DNA of 38,984 nucleotides, taken from positions 1 to 38,984 of the forward strand of contig WFOA01000013.1 of assembly GCA_015488325.1 (NCBI GenBank). Reading direction: 5' to 3'. The notes below the pieces were generated by a model that made no database searches, had not been told where the DNA came from, and saw only the letters and a program-made list of their open reading frames with translations. Both the position numbers and the translations under genes were made by a program. Numbering within the stretch: the first letter of the stretch is position 1; each line of letters begins with the position of its first letter. This stretch comes from Acidimicrobiia bacterium (GTDB taxonomy: Bacteria; Actinomycetota; Acidimicrobiia; Spongiisociales; ZC4RG35). Below, in pieces: positions 15,551 through 23,826 of this stretch.

Positions 15551-16888
15551 ATGAGACTCGAGTACCCCCACCGGTTCGAACGTTTCGGCGCCGTCCGAAT
15601 CCATGCTCTGCAGCAGGTCATCGAGCTCGATTCGGGCGCCGACGAGGAGGCGCCGGCGACGACCATCCAGGGACGCATGGTGCAGCACGTCTCGGCCCGT
15701 CACCTGGCGAGCGTCGAGAAGCGGATGGCGATCGTCGTGCCCTGCAAGGACGAACGGCGCAAGGTGATCGAAGGGGTCCTGTCGGGGATCCCCCACGACT
15801 GTCTGATCATCCTCGTGTCGAACTCGGTCCGTGATCCGGTGGATCGTTTCGACATGGAGTGCCGCACCGTCGAGCATTTCTGCCATCTGGCGGAGCGGTC
15901 GGCCGTGGCGATCCATCAGCGCGACCCGGGTCTGGCGGAGGCGTTCCGACTGGCGGGATACACCGAGATCCTCGACGACGACGGGCTGGTCCGGAACGGG
16001 AAGGGGGAGGGGATGCTCGTCGGTCTGCTCCTCGCCTCCCTGGCCGGCCGGGACTACGTCGGTTTCATCGACGCCGACAACTACGTCCCCGGAGCCGTCC
16101 ACGAGTACGCCAAGGCCTACGCCGCCGCCCTCCACCTGGCGGAGAGTCCCTATGCGATGGTGCGCATCTCGTGGATGTCGAAGCCGAAGATCCAGGACGG
16201 ACGGCTCTTCTTCAACCGTTGGGGACGCACGTCCCAGGTCACCAACCAGTTCCTGAACCTGCTCATCGCCGAGTACTCGGGGTTCGGCACCGACATCATC
16301 GCCACCGGCAACGCCGGCGAGCATGCCGTCAGCATGGAGCTGGGGCTGCGGATGCGGATCGCCGGAGGCTTCGCCGTCGAACCCTTCGAGTTCCTCGACC
16401 TGTTCGAGCAGTTCGGCGGCGTGATCCCGTCACCGCATCCCGAAGTCCTCAAGCACACCGTGGACGTCTACCAGGTGGAGACCCGCAACCCCCATTTCCA
16501 CGAGAACAAGGGCCACGGCCACGTCCAGGAGATGCGACTGCAGGCCCTCAACGTCCTCTACCACTCCCCCATCTGTCTCGACTCGGTCCGCGACGAGATC
16601 AGGACGTTCCTCACCGAGCAGGGGGTGATCGGAGCTGAGGAGGAGCCTCCGGCCGAACACGTCTACCCGCCCCTCGTCGACCTCGACCGCAGCCGGTTCC
16701 TGGCCGCCCTCGTGGAACACGCCGAGTCCTTCGTGCAGATCAGCCGCCACCGCATCGCCGACATCGTCGTCGAGGAGCCGATCCTCCTCGACACGGGCAG
16801 ACCGATCGACGTCGAAGGGGTCATCGACCTGGGAGAGATCCAGGGCGACCTCGCCGAAGGGCTCACCGAGAGCGATGCCGACGCCTGA
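15551..16888 (+). CDS. mpgS: Mannosyl-3-phosphoglycerate synthase (GT55)
   Basis: Transfers mannose from GDP-mannose to 3-phosphoglycerate, the first step of the two-step mannosylglycerate pathway. The protein follows the archaeal and Thermus MpgS sequence closely: FGAVRIHALQQVIELD, MAIVVPCKDERRKVIEG, IPHDCLIILVSNS, HQRDPGLAEAF, GKGEGMLVGLLLA, the metal-binding DXD in YVGFIDADNYVPGA (D174-A-D176), TGNAGEHA and QVETRNPHFHENKGHGHV. At 445 residues it is about 50 longer than the roughly 390 of archaeal enzymes; the extra part is a C-terminal tail (VEEPILLDTGRPIDVEG and beyond) of unknown role. It overlaps mpgP by 14 nt, so synthase and phosphatase are coupled. Confidence 0.95.
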   Translation: MRLEYPHRFERFGAVRIHALQQVIELDSGADEEAPATTIQGRMVQHVSARHLASVEKRMAIVVPCKDERRKVIEGVLSGIPHDCLIILVSNSVRDPVDRFDMECRTVEHFCHLAERSAVAIHQRDPGLAEAFRLAGYTEILDDDGLVRNGKGEGMLVGLLLASLAGRDYVGFIDADNYVPGAVHEYAKAYAAALHLAESPYAMVRISWMSKPKIQDGRLFFNRWGRTSQVTNQFLNLLIAEYSGFGTDIIATGNAGEHAVSMELGLRMRIAGGFAVEPFEFLDLFEQFGGVIPSPHPEVLKHTVDVYQVETRNPHFHENKGHGHVQEMRLQALNVLYHSPICLDSVRDEIRTFLTEQGVIGAEEEPPAEHVYPPLVDLDRSRFLAALVEHAESFVQISRHRIADIVVEEPILLDTGRPIDVEGVIDLGEIQGDLAEGLTESDADA

Positions 16889-17681
16889 GGCGCCTCGGGT
16901 CATCCTCTTCACCGACCTCGACGGCACCCTCCTCGACCACGACACCTACCAACCCGGCCCGGCGACCGTCGCCGTGGAGAGGCTCGTCCGAGCCGAGATC
17001 CCCGTCGTGTTCTGCTCGGCCAAGACCGTCGCCGAGCAGCGGGCGCTGGCTCGGGCGCTCGGGCTGCACCCCGGCTTGATCGCCGAGAACGGGGCGGCGG
17101 TGTCGCTTCCGCCCGGGTTCGCCGGTCTGGCGTCGGGGGTGGAACGGACCTTCGGTCTGCGCTACGAGGAGGTCCGCGGCGCGATCGCCGAGGTGGCGGA
17201 GAGCCTCGGATGCTCGGTTCGGGGATACGGCGACATGTCCCGTGCGGAGGTGGCTGCGGTCACGGGGCTCGATCTCGACGCCGCCCGTCGAGCCATGGAC
17301 CGATGCTGCACCGAGACCCTCGTCGAACTCGTCGGGGCCGATCCCGAGTCCTTCGCCCGGAGTCTCGAGGCCAGAGGCCTGCGGCTGCAGCGCGGCGCCC
17401 GGTTCTGGACGGTGCAGGGACCCCACGACAAGGGACGGGCGGTCCGCTGGGTGGAGACGTGGCTCCGAGACCGGGGGACGACCCCGACGACCTGCGGGGT
17501 GGGCGACGCCGACAACGACCTGGAGATGCTGGCGGCGGTCGACCACCCCTTCCTGGTCCGCCGCCCCGACGGCTCGTGGGCGGATCTCCGGCTCCCCCGG
17601 CTCCGTCGCCTGTCCGGGATCGGCCCGGCCGGCTTCGCCGAAGCCGTCGAGGTGATCCTCGCGGAGGTGTCCGGACCCTGA
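16875..17681 (+). CDS. mpgP: Mannosyl-3-phosphoglycerate phosphatase (HAD type IIB)
   Basis: HAD-superfamily phosphatase of 268 residues that removes phosphate from mannosyl-3-phosphoglycerate to give mannosylglycerate. Motif I is LFTDLDGTLLDHDT (nucleophile Asp and acid Asp), motif II is within VVFCSAKTVAEQ, motif III lysine is in GPHDKGRAV, and motif IV is GVGDADNDLEM. LIAENGAAV is typical of the Cof/MpgP group. The start ATG lies inside the end of mpgS. A free-standing copy directly after mpgS makes the substrate assignment strong. The gene ends 80 bp before mgs. Confidence 0.92.
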   Translation: MPTPEAPRVILFTDLDGTLLDHDTYQPGPATVAVERLVRAEIPVVFCSAKTVAEQRALARALGLHPGLIAENGAAVSLPPGFAGLASGVERTFGLRYEEVRGAIAEVAESLGCSVRGYGDMSRAEVAAVTGLDLDAARRAMDRCCTETLVELVGADPESFARSLEARGLRLQRGARFWTVQGPHDKGRAVRWVETWLRDRGTTPTTCGVGDADNDLEMLAAVDHPFLVRRPDGSWADLRLPRLRRLSGIGPAGFAEAVEVILAEVSGP

Positions 17682-17749
17682 CGAAGACATCATTCGTGTC
17701 GGCCCGTCCGGGGCCGCGACGGTTCCGTCTCGAAGCCGGACGCGGCGGG

Positions 17750-17755
17750 TAGGGT
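17750..17755 (+). promoter_or_regulatory. Candidate -10 hexamer of mgs
   Basis: TAGGGT ends 6 nt before the mgs ATG. It would give the one-step synthase its own leaderless transcript, separate from mpgS-mpgP. Confidence 0.45.
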
Positions 17756-17761
17756 GCGGCC

Positions 17762-18928
17762 ATGGGCACCATGGTCGTCTTCCCTTTCAAGACCGAACGC
17801 CCCGAGGTGGTCCTCCGCAACATCAGGGTCGCCGCCGCCCACGAGGCGGTGAGCGAGGTCCTCTGCGTCGGCTACGAAGAGGAGTCGACCTACCGGGCGA
17901 TCGCCGACGCCAGCCCCGGTATCGCCAAGGCGGCCCGTACCCCGGTGACCCTCCGCCTCCAGGACCGGATCGGCACCCGCCGTCCCGGCAAAGGCGACGG
18001 CATGAACACCGCCCTCCGCCATTTCCTCGACACGCCCCACGACCGCCTCCACTTCTACGACAGCGACATCACCACGTTCGACGGTTCCTGGATCACGAAG
18101 GCGGAGCGCGGCCTCGACCTCGGCTACGACGTCGTCCGCCATTTCTTCCCTCGGGCGGCCACCGACGCCATGATCACCTGGCTGGTGACCCGGACCGGGT
18201 TCGCCATCCTCTTTCCTCGCTCCGAGCTCCCATGGATCGAACAGCCCTTGGGGGGCGAACTGGCGTTGAGTCGGCGGGCCGCCAAGGCCCTCGCTGCCGA
18301 CCATCGGGTCGCCGAACGCAGCGACTGGGGGATCGACACGATGCTCGCCTTCTCGTCGGTGCAGGACCGGATGTCGATCCTCGAGGTCTACGTGCCTCAG
18401 GGCAAGGCCCACAAGCTGTACGGACAGCTCACCGACCTGAAACGGATGCTCGTCGAATGCTTCGCGGCGGTCCGCGACCTGAGGGAGGAAACGTTGGAGC
18501 CGGGCATCGTCCACCACGTCGAATACCCCGACGTGGTCCCGCCGTCCATCGCCGAGAAGGTGGGATACGACGTCGAAGGGACGATACAGCTCCTCCCCGA
18601 GGCCTGGTCCGAACGTCAGATGGAGCTGTTGGAGTATTTCCCCATCCCGATCCGGGATGGGATGGTGGCGGCCCGGCACCGGACCACCTTCTCGTTCCTC
18701 GACGAATGCTCCTGGTACGACGCCTTCGAGGTGCTCCTCCAGCATTTCGACGAGGCCGACGAGGACTGGGCAGACCTGCTGTTCCACCTGTGGACCGTCC
18801 GGGTCCTCGCCTACACCCACGAGGCGGCGCTGCGCGGCTACTCCTACGCCCTGCGCTACCTCCACGGGATGGTGTTCCGGTACCTGTACCGGGCCGCGAC
18901 GGGGAGGGTCCTCCGGCCCGGCGAGTGA
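17762..18928 (+). CDS. mgs: Mannosylglycerate synthase (GT78, one-step pathway)
   Basis: Cytosolic retaining mannosyltransferase that makes mannosylglycerate directly from GDP-mannose and D-glycerate. 388 residues. Segments VVFPFKTERPEVVLRNIRV, TRRPGKGDGMNTALR, HFYDSDITTF, RHFFPRAATDAMITW, EQPLGGEL, RSDWGIDT and VPQGKAHKLYG follow the Rhodothermus marinus enzyme. By my codon count the DXD is D100-S-D102, the substrate-contact arginine is R131 and the metal histidine is H217, the same numbers I recall for the R. marinus structure, so the N-terminal 217 residues align without net gaps. The gene lies 80 bp after mpgP and has its own hexamer. Its 3' end is 10 bp from the convergent herA-like gene. 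Confidence 0.95.
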   Translation: MGTMVVFPFKTERPEVVLRNIRVAAAHEAVSEVLCVGYEEESTYRAIADASPGIAKAARTPVTLRLQDRIGTRRPGKGDGMNTALRHFLDTPHDRLHFYDSDITTFDGSWITKAERGLDLGYDVVRHFFPRAATDAMITWLVTRTGFAILFPRSELPWIEQPLGGELALSRRAAKALAADHRVAERSDWGIDTMLAFSSVQDRMSILEVYVPQGKAHKLYGQLTDLKRMLVECFAAVRDLREETLEPGIVHHVEYPDVVPPSIAEKVGYDVEGTIQLLPEAWSERQMELLEYFPIPIRDGMVAARHRTTFSFLDECSWYDAFEVLLQHFDEADEDWADLLFHLWTVRVLAYTHEAALRGYSYALRYLHGMVFRYLYRAATGRVLRPGE

Positions 18929-18938
18929 GGGCGTTCCG

Positions 18939-20618
18939 CTACTCGACCAGGCCTTCGAAGGGATCCTCCGGTCCGGCACCGACGGTGGGACCCACCTCCG
19001 ACGCCCGGGTGGCCCAGGCGGGGAAGGGGAACTCGACGACCATCGGCACGGGCAGCTCCGGTTGGGAGACCAGCATCGTCCCCGGCTTGATGATGGTTGC
19101 CCGCTGGCGTTGCACCGTCGGCAGGAACCCGTACTCTTCCCGGGCCGCCTCCGCCGAGTCGAGCCTGCCCACCACTCGGATCGACGAGTTGGCGATGATC
19201 CTCCGTTCCACCTCGGACGCGGTCTGTTGCGCCCCGATGAGGATCACCCCGAGGCTCCTGCCCCGCTCGGCCACGTCCAGGAGGATCTCCTTGATGGGGC
19301 TGGACCCTTCCCGGGGGGCGTACTTGTTGAGTTCGTCGAGGACCAGCAGCAGCAGCTCCCGGGACTGGCCGGCCCGTTCCTTCTCCTCGAAGGCTCTGCG
19401 TACGGTCACCCCCACCACGAATCGTTTCGCCCGGTCGTTGAGGTTGTGGAGGTCCACCACCGTCACCTGGTGGTCCAAGCCGATGCGGTGCCGTTCGGGG
19501 TGGGGCACGTCGGCCCGGATGAGCCGTTCGACGTGACGAACCGCCCCTTGGAGCCGGCGCACGAAGGCGTTGATCGTCCCCGTCCCGATGGCCGGACCCG
19601 CCCATGAGTAACGGGTCTCGTCGTCCTGGACCTTGCGGGTGATGAGGTCGGCGAGTTCCCGGAAGGTGCGGACCTCGGTGTCTTCGATGCGGACGCCGCC
19701 GTCGCCGATCGGAGCGGCCCGGTGGAGGCGGGCCATGACGTTGTAGACGACCATCGTGTACTGCGCACGGTCGTCTTCGGCGTCGGCGAACAGGAACGGC
19801 AACAGATCGTCACGGCAGAACTCCTCCAAGGTCCAGAAGAAGGAGGTCACCTGGTCGGTCCGGGAGGAGACGTCGGGAGCGGCGGAGGCGGCTCCGATCC
19901 GAGGTGGCGCCCAGATCCCCACCGACCGGAAGGGTTCGGCAGGCAACCCGAGGAGCCGGTACCGGTCCCGCTGGGTGTCGTCGAGGGCCAGGTTGGGCCG
20001 GTCGAGGTGGAGGAGGTCTTCGCCTTTGACGTTGAAGATGAGGGCTTTCGTGTTCACCGCCGAGGCCCCCAACACTCCCGAGGTGAACAGGCCGTGGAGG
20101 AGGAACGTGGCGTAGGTGGTCTTCGTCGCCACCCCGGAGATCCCCGAGATGTTGACGTGGGCGCCGCGGCGGCCGTCGATGAACTCCAAGTTGACGTAGA
20201 GGGGCTCTCCCGCCCGTGACAGCCCGACGGGCAGCCGGTCGGTCATCCGGTCGAAGAAGAGGGCCTGGTCCCGTTCGACGCCGTGAGCCCGTCTCACCTC
20301 TGCACCGGGCCGGGGCGGCACGAAGGTCTCCGGCTCGAACCGGGTGGCGGTCACCTGGGCGGCCTCGGAGACTTCGGCGGGGAGGAGCCCGTCGGAGATG
20401 AGGAAGACGTCGGAGTCGAACCGTGCCCCTTCGTGGCGGGCCCGCACCTGGGAGACCATCCCGTAGATCTTCACGGTCTCGCCGCCGGGGAGTTCCCGTT
20501 CGCAGGCGACGACGTCGTCGAGCTGGAGGTAGCAGCCGTCCGGCACCCCCACCCAGAATTCGAGGGGGGTGGCGTCCTCGGTGCCGATCACCCGGCCGAC
20601 GACGTCGGGGTTGGACAT
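18939..20618 (-). CDS. HerA-like hexameric DNA translocase ATPase
   Basis: 559 residues. An N-terminal beta-rich HAS-barrel-like region (VGRVIGTEDATPLEFWVGV to residue 100) precedes a RecA/FtsK-type ATPase core. The Walker A motif is GISGVATKTT with K166, and Walker B is LLLLVLDELN with D428-E429. ANSSIRVVGRLDS and the QRQRATIIKPGTM segment fit the HerA/DUF87 group rather than FtsK or VirB4. HerA works with NurA and Mre11-Rad50 in archaeal DNA-end resection; a NurA-like gene and sbcDC are 9.5 kb away here. TACCCT (20626-20631, minus strand) lies 7 nt before the ATG, so the gene probably has its own leaderless transcript. The SMP-30-like gene diverges from it. Confidence 0.8.
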   Translation of the reverse strand: MSNPDVVGRVIGTEDATPLEFWVGVPDGCYLQLDDVVACERELPGGETVKIYGMVSQVRARHEGARFDSDVFLISDGLLPAEVSEAAQVTATRFEPETFVPPRPGAEVRRAHGVERDQALFFDRMTDRLPVGLSRAGEPLYVNLEFIDGRRGAHVNISGISGVATKTTYATFLLHGLFTSGVLGASAVNTKALIFNVKGEDLLHLDRPNLALDDTQRDRYRLLGLPAEPFRSVGIWAPPRIGAASAAPDVSSRTDQVTSFFWTLEEFCRDDLLPFLFADAEDDRAQYTMVVYNVMARLHRAAPIGDGGVRIEDTEVRTFRELADLITRKVQDDETRYSWAGPAIGTGTINAFVRRLQGAVRHVERLIRADVPHPERHRIGLDHQVTVVDLHNLNDRAKRFVVGVTVRRAFEEKERAGQSRELLLLVLDELNKYAPREGSSPIKEILLDVAERGRSLGVILIGAQQTASEVERRIIANSSIRVVGRLDSAEAAREEYGFLPTVQRQRATIIKPGTMLVSQPELPVPMVVEFPFPAWATRASEVGPTVGAGPEDPFEGLVE

Positions 20619-20625
20619 GGCGGCG

Positions 20626-20631
20626 AGGGTA
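20626..20631 (-). promoter_or_regulatory. Candidate -10 hexamer of the herA-like gene
   Basis: TACCCT on the minus strand ends 7 nt before the ATG, in the short divergent gap shared with the SMP-30-like gene. Confidence 0.45.
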
Positions 20632-20692
20632 TCAGGAGGATGAGACAGGTCGTGGGGGGTCGCGCGAAGATGAGGGCGAGGAGGAGAGAACG

Positions 20693-21670
20693 ATGGATTT
20701 TCGACCGCAGACCTGGATCCCTCCGAAGAGCCCCGGGCTCCAGGGGGTGTACGCCCCGAACGACCGGCTCGCCGCCGCCGAGCTGTGGGGGGTGGACGGC
20801 AAGGGCCCCGAGGACGTGGTGGTGGGTCCCGACGACTGGGCGGTGACCGGGCTGGAGGACGGGCGGATGATGCGCCTCTCCCCCGACGGGATGAGCGCCG
20901 AGACCTTCGCCGAGACCGGAGGCAGACCCCTGGGGGTGGAGCTCTACGGTGCCGACTTCCTCGTGTGTGACGCCGATCGGGGCCTGTTGGTGGTGACCCC
21001 GGCCGGCGAGGTGGTGACCCTCTGCGACGCCGACGGCGACGTCCGTTTCGCCATCACCAACAACGCAGCGGTCGGTGCCGACGAGACGGTCTACTTCTCG
21101 GTGTCGAGCCTCCGCTGGTCCCTCGCCACCTACAAGCTGGACCTGTTGGAGCAGTCGGCGACGGGGCGGCTGTACCGCCGCAACCCCGACGGAACCCTCG
21201 ACTTGCTGGCAGACGGACTCTGTTTCGCAAACGGCGTCGCGCTGGCCCCCGACGAGTCCTTCGTCCTCGTCGCCGAGACGGGCCGCTACCGGATCCAGCG
21301 GGTGTGGCTCACCGGCGAACGGGCGGGGACCGTCGACGTGTGGCTGGAGAACCTGCCCGGCTTCCCCGACAACCTGACCTGCGACGGGGAGATCATCTGG
21401 TGCGCCTTTCCCCGTCCCCGGGACCCGGTCCTCGACGCCACCTATCCCCGCCCCTGGGCCCGCAAGCTGATCGCCCGTCTCCCCGATTCGCTGCAACCCA
21501 AACCCTCCCGGCACGGTTTCGTCGTCGGCTACGACCTGGAGGGGAGGGTGGTCCACAACCTCCAGGACACCACCGGCAGGGTGGCGGTCACCACCTCGGC
21601 CCGTCGCCACGGCGACCGTCTCTACGTGGGAAGCCTCTCGGCGCCCCACGTCGCCGTCTTGACACTGTGA
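20693..21670 (+). CDS. SMP-30 / strictosidine synthase-like six-bladed beta-propeller protein
   Basis: 325 residues without signal peptide. Propeller repeats are visible, with PEDVVVGPDD and the characteristic block CFANGVALAPDESFVLVAETGRYRI, then ENLPGFPDNLTCDGEIIWCAF, as in strictosidine-synthase-like and APMAP proteins. Members are calcium-dependent hydrolases (lactonases, arylesterases); plant strictosidine synthase itself is a specialised relative, so the name should not be read as alkaloid synthesis. The start ATG has a good ribosome-binding site (GAGGAGGAGAGAACG). Its stop is 3 bp from the convergent EamA gene. The substrate is unknown. Confidence 0.85.
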   Translation: MDFRPQTWIPPKSPGLQGVYAPNDRLAAAELWGVDGKGPEDVVVGPDDWAVTGLEDGRMMRLSPDGMSAETFAETGGRPLGVELYGADFLVCDADRGLLVVTPAGEVVTLCDADGDVRFAITNNAAVGADETVYFSVSSLRWSLATYKLDLLEQSATGRLYRRNPDGTLDLLADGLCFANGVALAPDESFVLVAETGRYRIQRVWLTGERAGTVDVWLENLPGFPDNLTCDGEIIWCAFPRPRDPVLDATYPRPWARKLIARLPDSLQPKPSRHGFVVGYDLEGRVVHNLQDTTGRVAVTTSARRHGDRLYVGSLSAPHVAVLTL

Positions 21671-21673
21671 CGC

Positions 21674-22507
21674 TCAGCCGGCGGCGATGAGCGCCACCGC
21701 CGCCAGGGCGGCCACCAGCCCGAACACCTGGCGTCGACGGAGTCGCTCGGCGAGGACGAACCGGGCCAGGGCCACCGTCGCCGCCGGGTACAGCGACGAC
21801 ACCGCGGCGGTGAGCGACAACAGCCCCAACCGGGAGGCGAAGAGGAAGGCGATGTTGGCTGCCATGTCCCCGACCCCGGCGGCGGCCACCACCGCCCGGG
21901 AGGAGCGGGGCGGGGCGGCGTCGCCGGCCACGAACGCGAGGAACGCCACCACCGTGATCGACATCGCCCGGGCACCGACGAGGGGCCACAGTCCGCTGGC
22001 GGCGCCGCTGCGGGAGATGAACACGAAGAACAGCCCGAATCCGACCCCGGCCACCAGACCTTCGACGACACCCGACGGTCCCGGACCGGACACCTCGTCT
22101 CCGCCGACGATCAGCCACAGGGCGGGGATCCCCACCGCCACCCCGGCGAGGGCGACCGGTGACGGGCGTTCCCCCAGACCGAACCCGACCGCCACCGGGA
22201 CGAGCGCCCCTGCCACCGCCGACAGCGGCGCCACCACCGACATGCGACCGACCGCCAGGCCCCGGTAGAGGGCGAGGAGACCGACGGCGCCCAAACCTCC
22301 CGCCGTCGCCCCCCATCCGAGGTCGGCGAGGACGAAGTCGCCGCCGACCAACGGCGCGGCCACCGAGACGATCACCAGCCCGACGGACTGGGACCAGAAC
22401 ACGACTTTCGTGACCGGCACCGTCTTCGAGGCGAGGCCGCCGGCGAAGTCGGACGCCCCCCAGGAGAGGGCGGAGATCCCGGCGAGGACGACGGCGAGCC
22501 CCGACAC
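21674..22507 (-). CDS. EamA/DMT-superfamily transporter (second copy type)
   Basis: 277-residue membrane protein with about ten hydrophobic helices. It begins with a GISALSWGASDFAGG segment (the W-G-x-S/N signature of EamA first helices) and has a second half starting around VEGLVAGVGFGLFFVFISR. It is unrelated in detail to the EamA protein at 6.3-7.2 kb. The GTG start lies 3 nt after the stop of the PQQ-type dehydrogenase (TGA GCC GTG), so the two are probably co-transcribed and translationally coupled. The transport substrate is unknown. Confidence 0.88.
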   Translation of the reverse strand: MSGLAVVLAGISALSWGASDFAGGLASKTVPVTKVVFWSQSVGLVIVSVAAPLVGGDFVLADLGWGATAGGLGAVGLLALYRGLAVGRMSVVAPLSAVAGALVPVAVGFGLGERPSPVALAGVAVGIPALWLIVGGDEVSGPGPSGVVEGLVAGVGFGLFFVFISRSGAASGLWPLVGARAMSITVVAFLAFVAGDAAPPRSSRAVVAAAGVGDMAANIAFLFASRLGLLSLTAAVSSLYPAATVALARFVLAERLRRRQVFGLVAALAAVALIAAG

Positions 22508-22510
22508 GGC

Positions 22511-23761
22511 TCAGCGGAGCGGGTCGAGGCGGTACAGGGCGTCGGTGGTGAGGACGTAGACCTCCCCGGCACCGTCGATCCCGAAGGACGTGACACCGTC
22601 GAGGCGACCCACGAGGTCGGTCCAGTCGGCCACCTCCGGCGGTGACGTCCCCTCCCAGCGGAAGGACCGGAGATACCCGGCGCAGTAGTCCGAGAACAGG
22701 TACTGGCCGCGCAGCTCGGGGATGGCCTCGCCCCGATAGACGACTCCGCCGGTGATCGCGCACGTGCCCGGTTCGCTCAACGGGACTTCGAGCACCGGGA
22801 GGGTGATGCCTTCCGGGTCGCACCCCGACGGTGGGGAGAAGCAGTGGAGACCTTCGGTGATCGGCCAGCCGAAGTTGGCGCCGCCGTCTTCGAGGGAGAC
22901 CACGTCGATCTCTTCGTAGGCGTCCTGGCCGACGTCGGCGATGTACACGAACCCGCCCGGTTCGTCGATCCAGAACCGCCACGGGTTGCGCAACCCCCAG
23001 GCCCACACCTCGGGGGCGCCGTCGACGCCGTCGGCGAACGGGTTGTCCGCAGGGATGCGGTATGGGTCGCCATCGGGGTCGATCCGGAGGATCGTGCCGA
23101 GGAGGGTGTCGGGCCGTTGCCCGTGCCCGAACTGGTCACCTGCCCCGCCCCCGTCCCCGAGACCCAGCCAGAGGAGACCGTCGGACGTCACCTGCACCAT
23201 CCCACCGTTGTGGTTCCCGGCCGGCTGGTCGATCCGGAGGAGGACCCGTTCCGATGCCGGGTCGACACGGTAGGGATCGACGAAGCGGAACTCGGAGAGG
23301 ACCGTGTCGCCGTCGGTGGCCGAGTAGTGGAGGAAGAGCCGTCCGGGGTCGCCCGGGTCGAGGGCCAGGCCCAACAGGCCCTGTTCCCCCCGGTTTCGGA
23401 CCTGGTCGCCGATGTCGAGGACCGGTTGGACCTCTCCGTCGTCCAGGACCCACACCTGCCCGTCCTTCGTGGCGAGGTAGGCCACCGGAGCTCCGGGGAG
23501 GGCGGTGAGGAAGACGGGGAAGGGGAGGCCGGCGGCGATCTCGGTGTAGCCGAAGCCGGTCGGTGCCGGAGCAGCCGTGACCGGAGGGCTGGTCGTGACG
23601 GTCGTGGAAGGGGCGAGTGTCCCCGAGGTGGGCGGCGGCGCCTGCTCTCCGGTCGGTGGCACACCAGTGGTGCCCACCGGCTCCTGGGCGGTGACGCAGG
23701 CGGCGGCCGCGAGGGCCGTCGCCGCCGCCATCGCCCACATCGTCGGTCGTCGAAGATTCAC
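22511..23761 (-). CDS. PQQ-dependent sugar dehydrogenase-family lipoprotein (GSDH/YliI type)
   Basis: 416 residues. The N-terminus is a lipoprotein signal peptide ending LAAAAC (Cys22), followed by a Pro/Thr-rich linker to residue 65, so the protein is exported and anchored to the outer face of the membrane. The propeller domain carries NRGEQGLLGLALDP, the GNHNGG histidine segment, LGLGDGGGAGD, WAWGLRNPWRF, and YIADVGQDAYEEID, all typical of soluble aldose sugar dehydrogenases that use PQQ. YLFSDYCAGYLRS follows. The GTG start is 8 nt behind TAGCGT (23770-23775, minus strand). The sugar is unknown, and no PQQ synthesis genes are in the window. Confidence 0.9.
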   Translation of the reverse strand: MNLRRPTMWAMAAATALAAAACVTAQEPVGTTGVPPTGEQAPPPTSGTLAPSTTVTTSPPVTAAPAPTGFGYTEIAAGLPFPVFLTALPGAPVAYLATKDGQVWVLDDGEVQPVLDIGDQVRNRGEQGLLGLALDPGDPGRLFLHYSATDGDTVLSEFRFVDPYRVDPASERVLLRIDQPAGNHNGGMVQVTSDGLLWLGLGDGGGAGDQFGHGQRPDTLLGTILRIDPDGDPYRIPADNPFADGVDGAPEVWAWGLRNPWRFWIDEPGGFVYIADVGQDAYEEIDVVSLEDGGANFGWPITEGLHCFSPPSGCDPEGITLPVLEVPLSEPGTCAITGGVVYRGEAIPELRGQYLFSDYCAGYLRSFRWEGTSPPEVADWTDLVGRLDGVTSFGIDGAGEVYVLTTDALYRLDPLR

Positions 23762-23769
23762 GAGGTGTC

Positions 23770-23775
23770 ACGCTA
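23770..23775 (-). promoter_or_regulatory. Candidate -10 hexamer of the PQQ-type dehydrogenase gene
   Basis: TAGCGT on the minus strand ends 8 nt before the GTG at 23761, supporting that GTG over the internal ATGs and keeping the full signal peptide. Confidence 0.45.
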
Positions 23776-23826
23776 CCGCCGTCGGAGGATTCGATCAGCT
23801 ACGGTGCCCGGGCGGAGGTGGAGACG

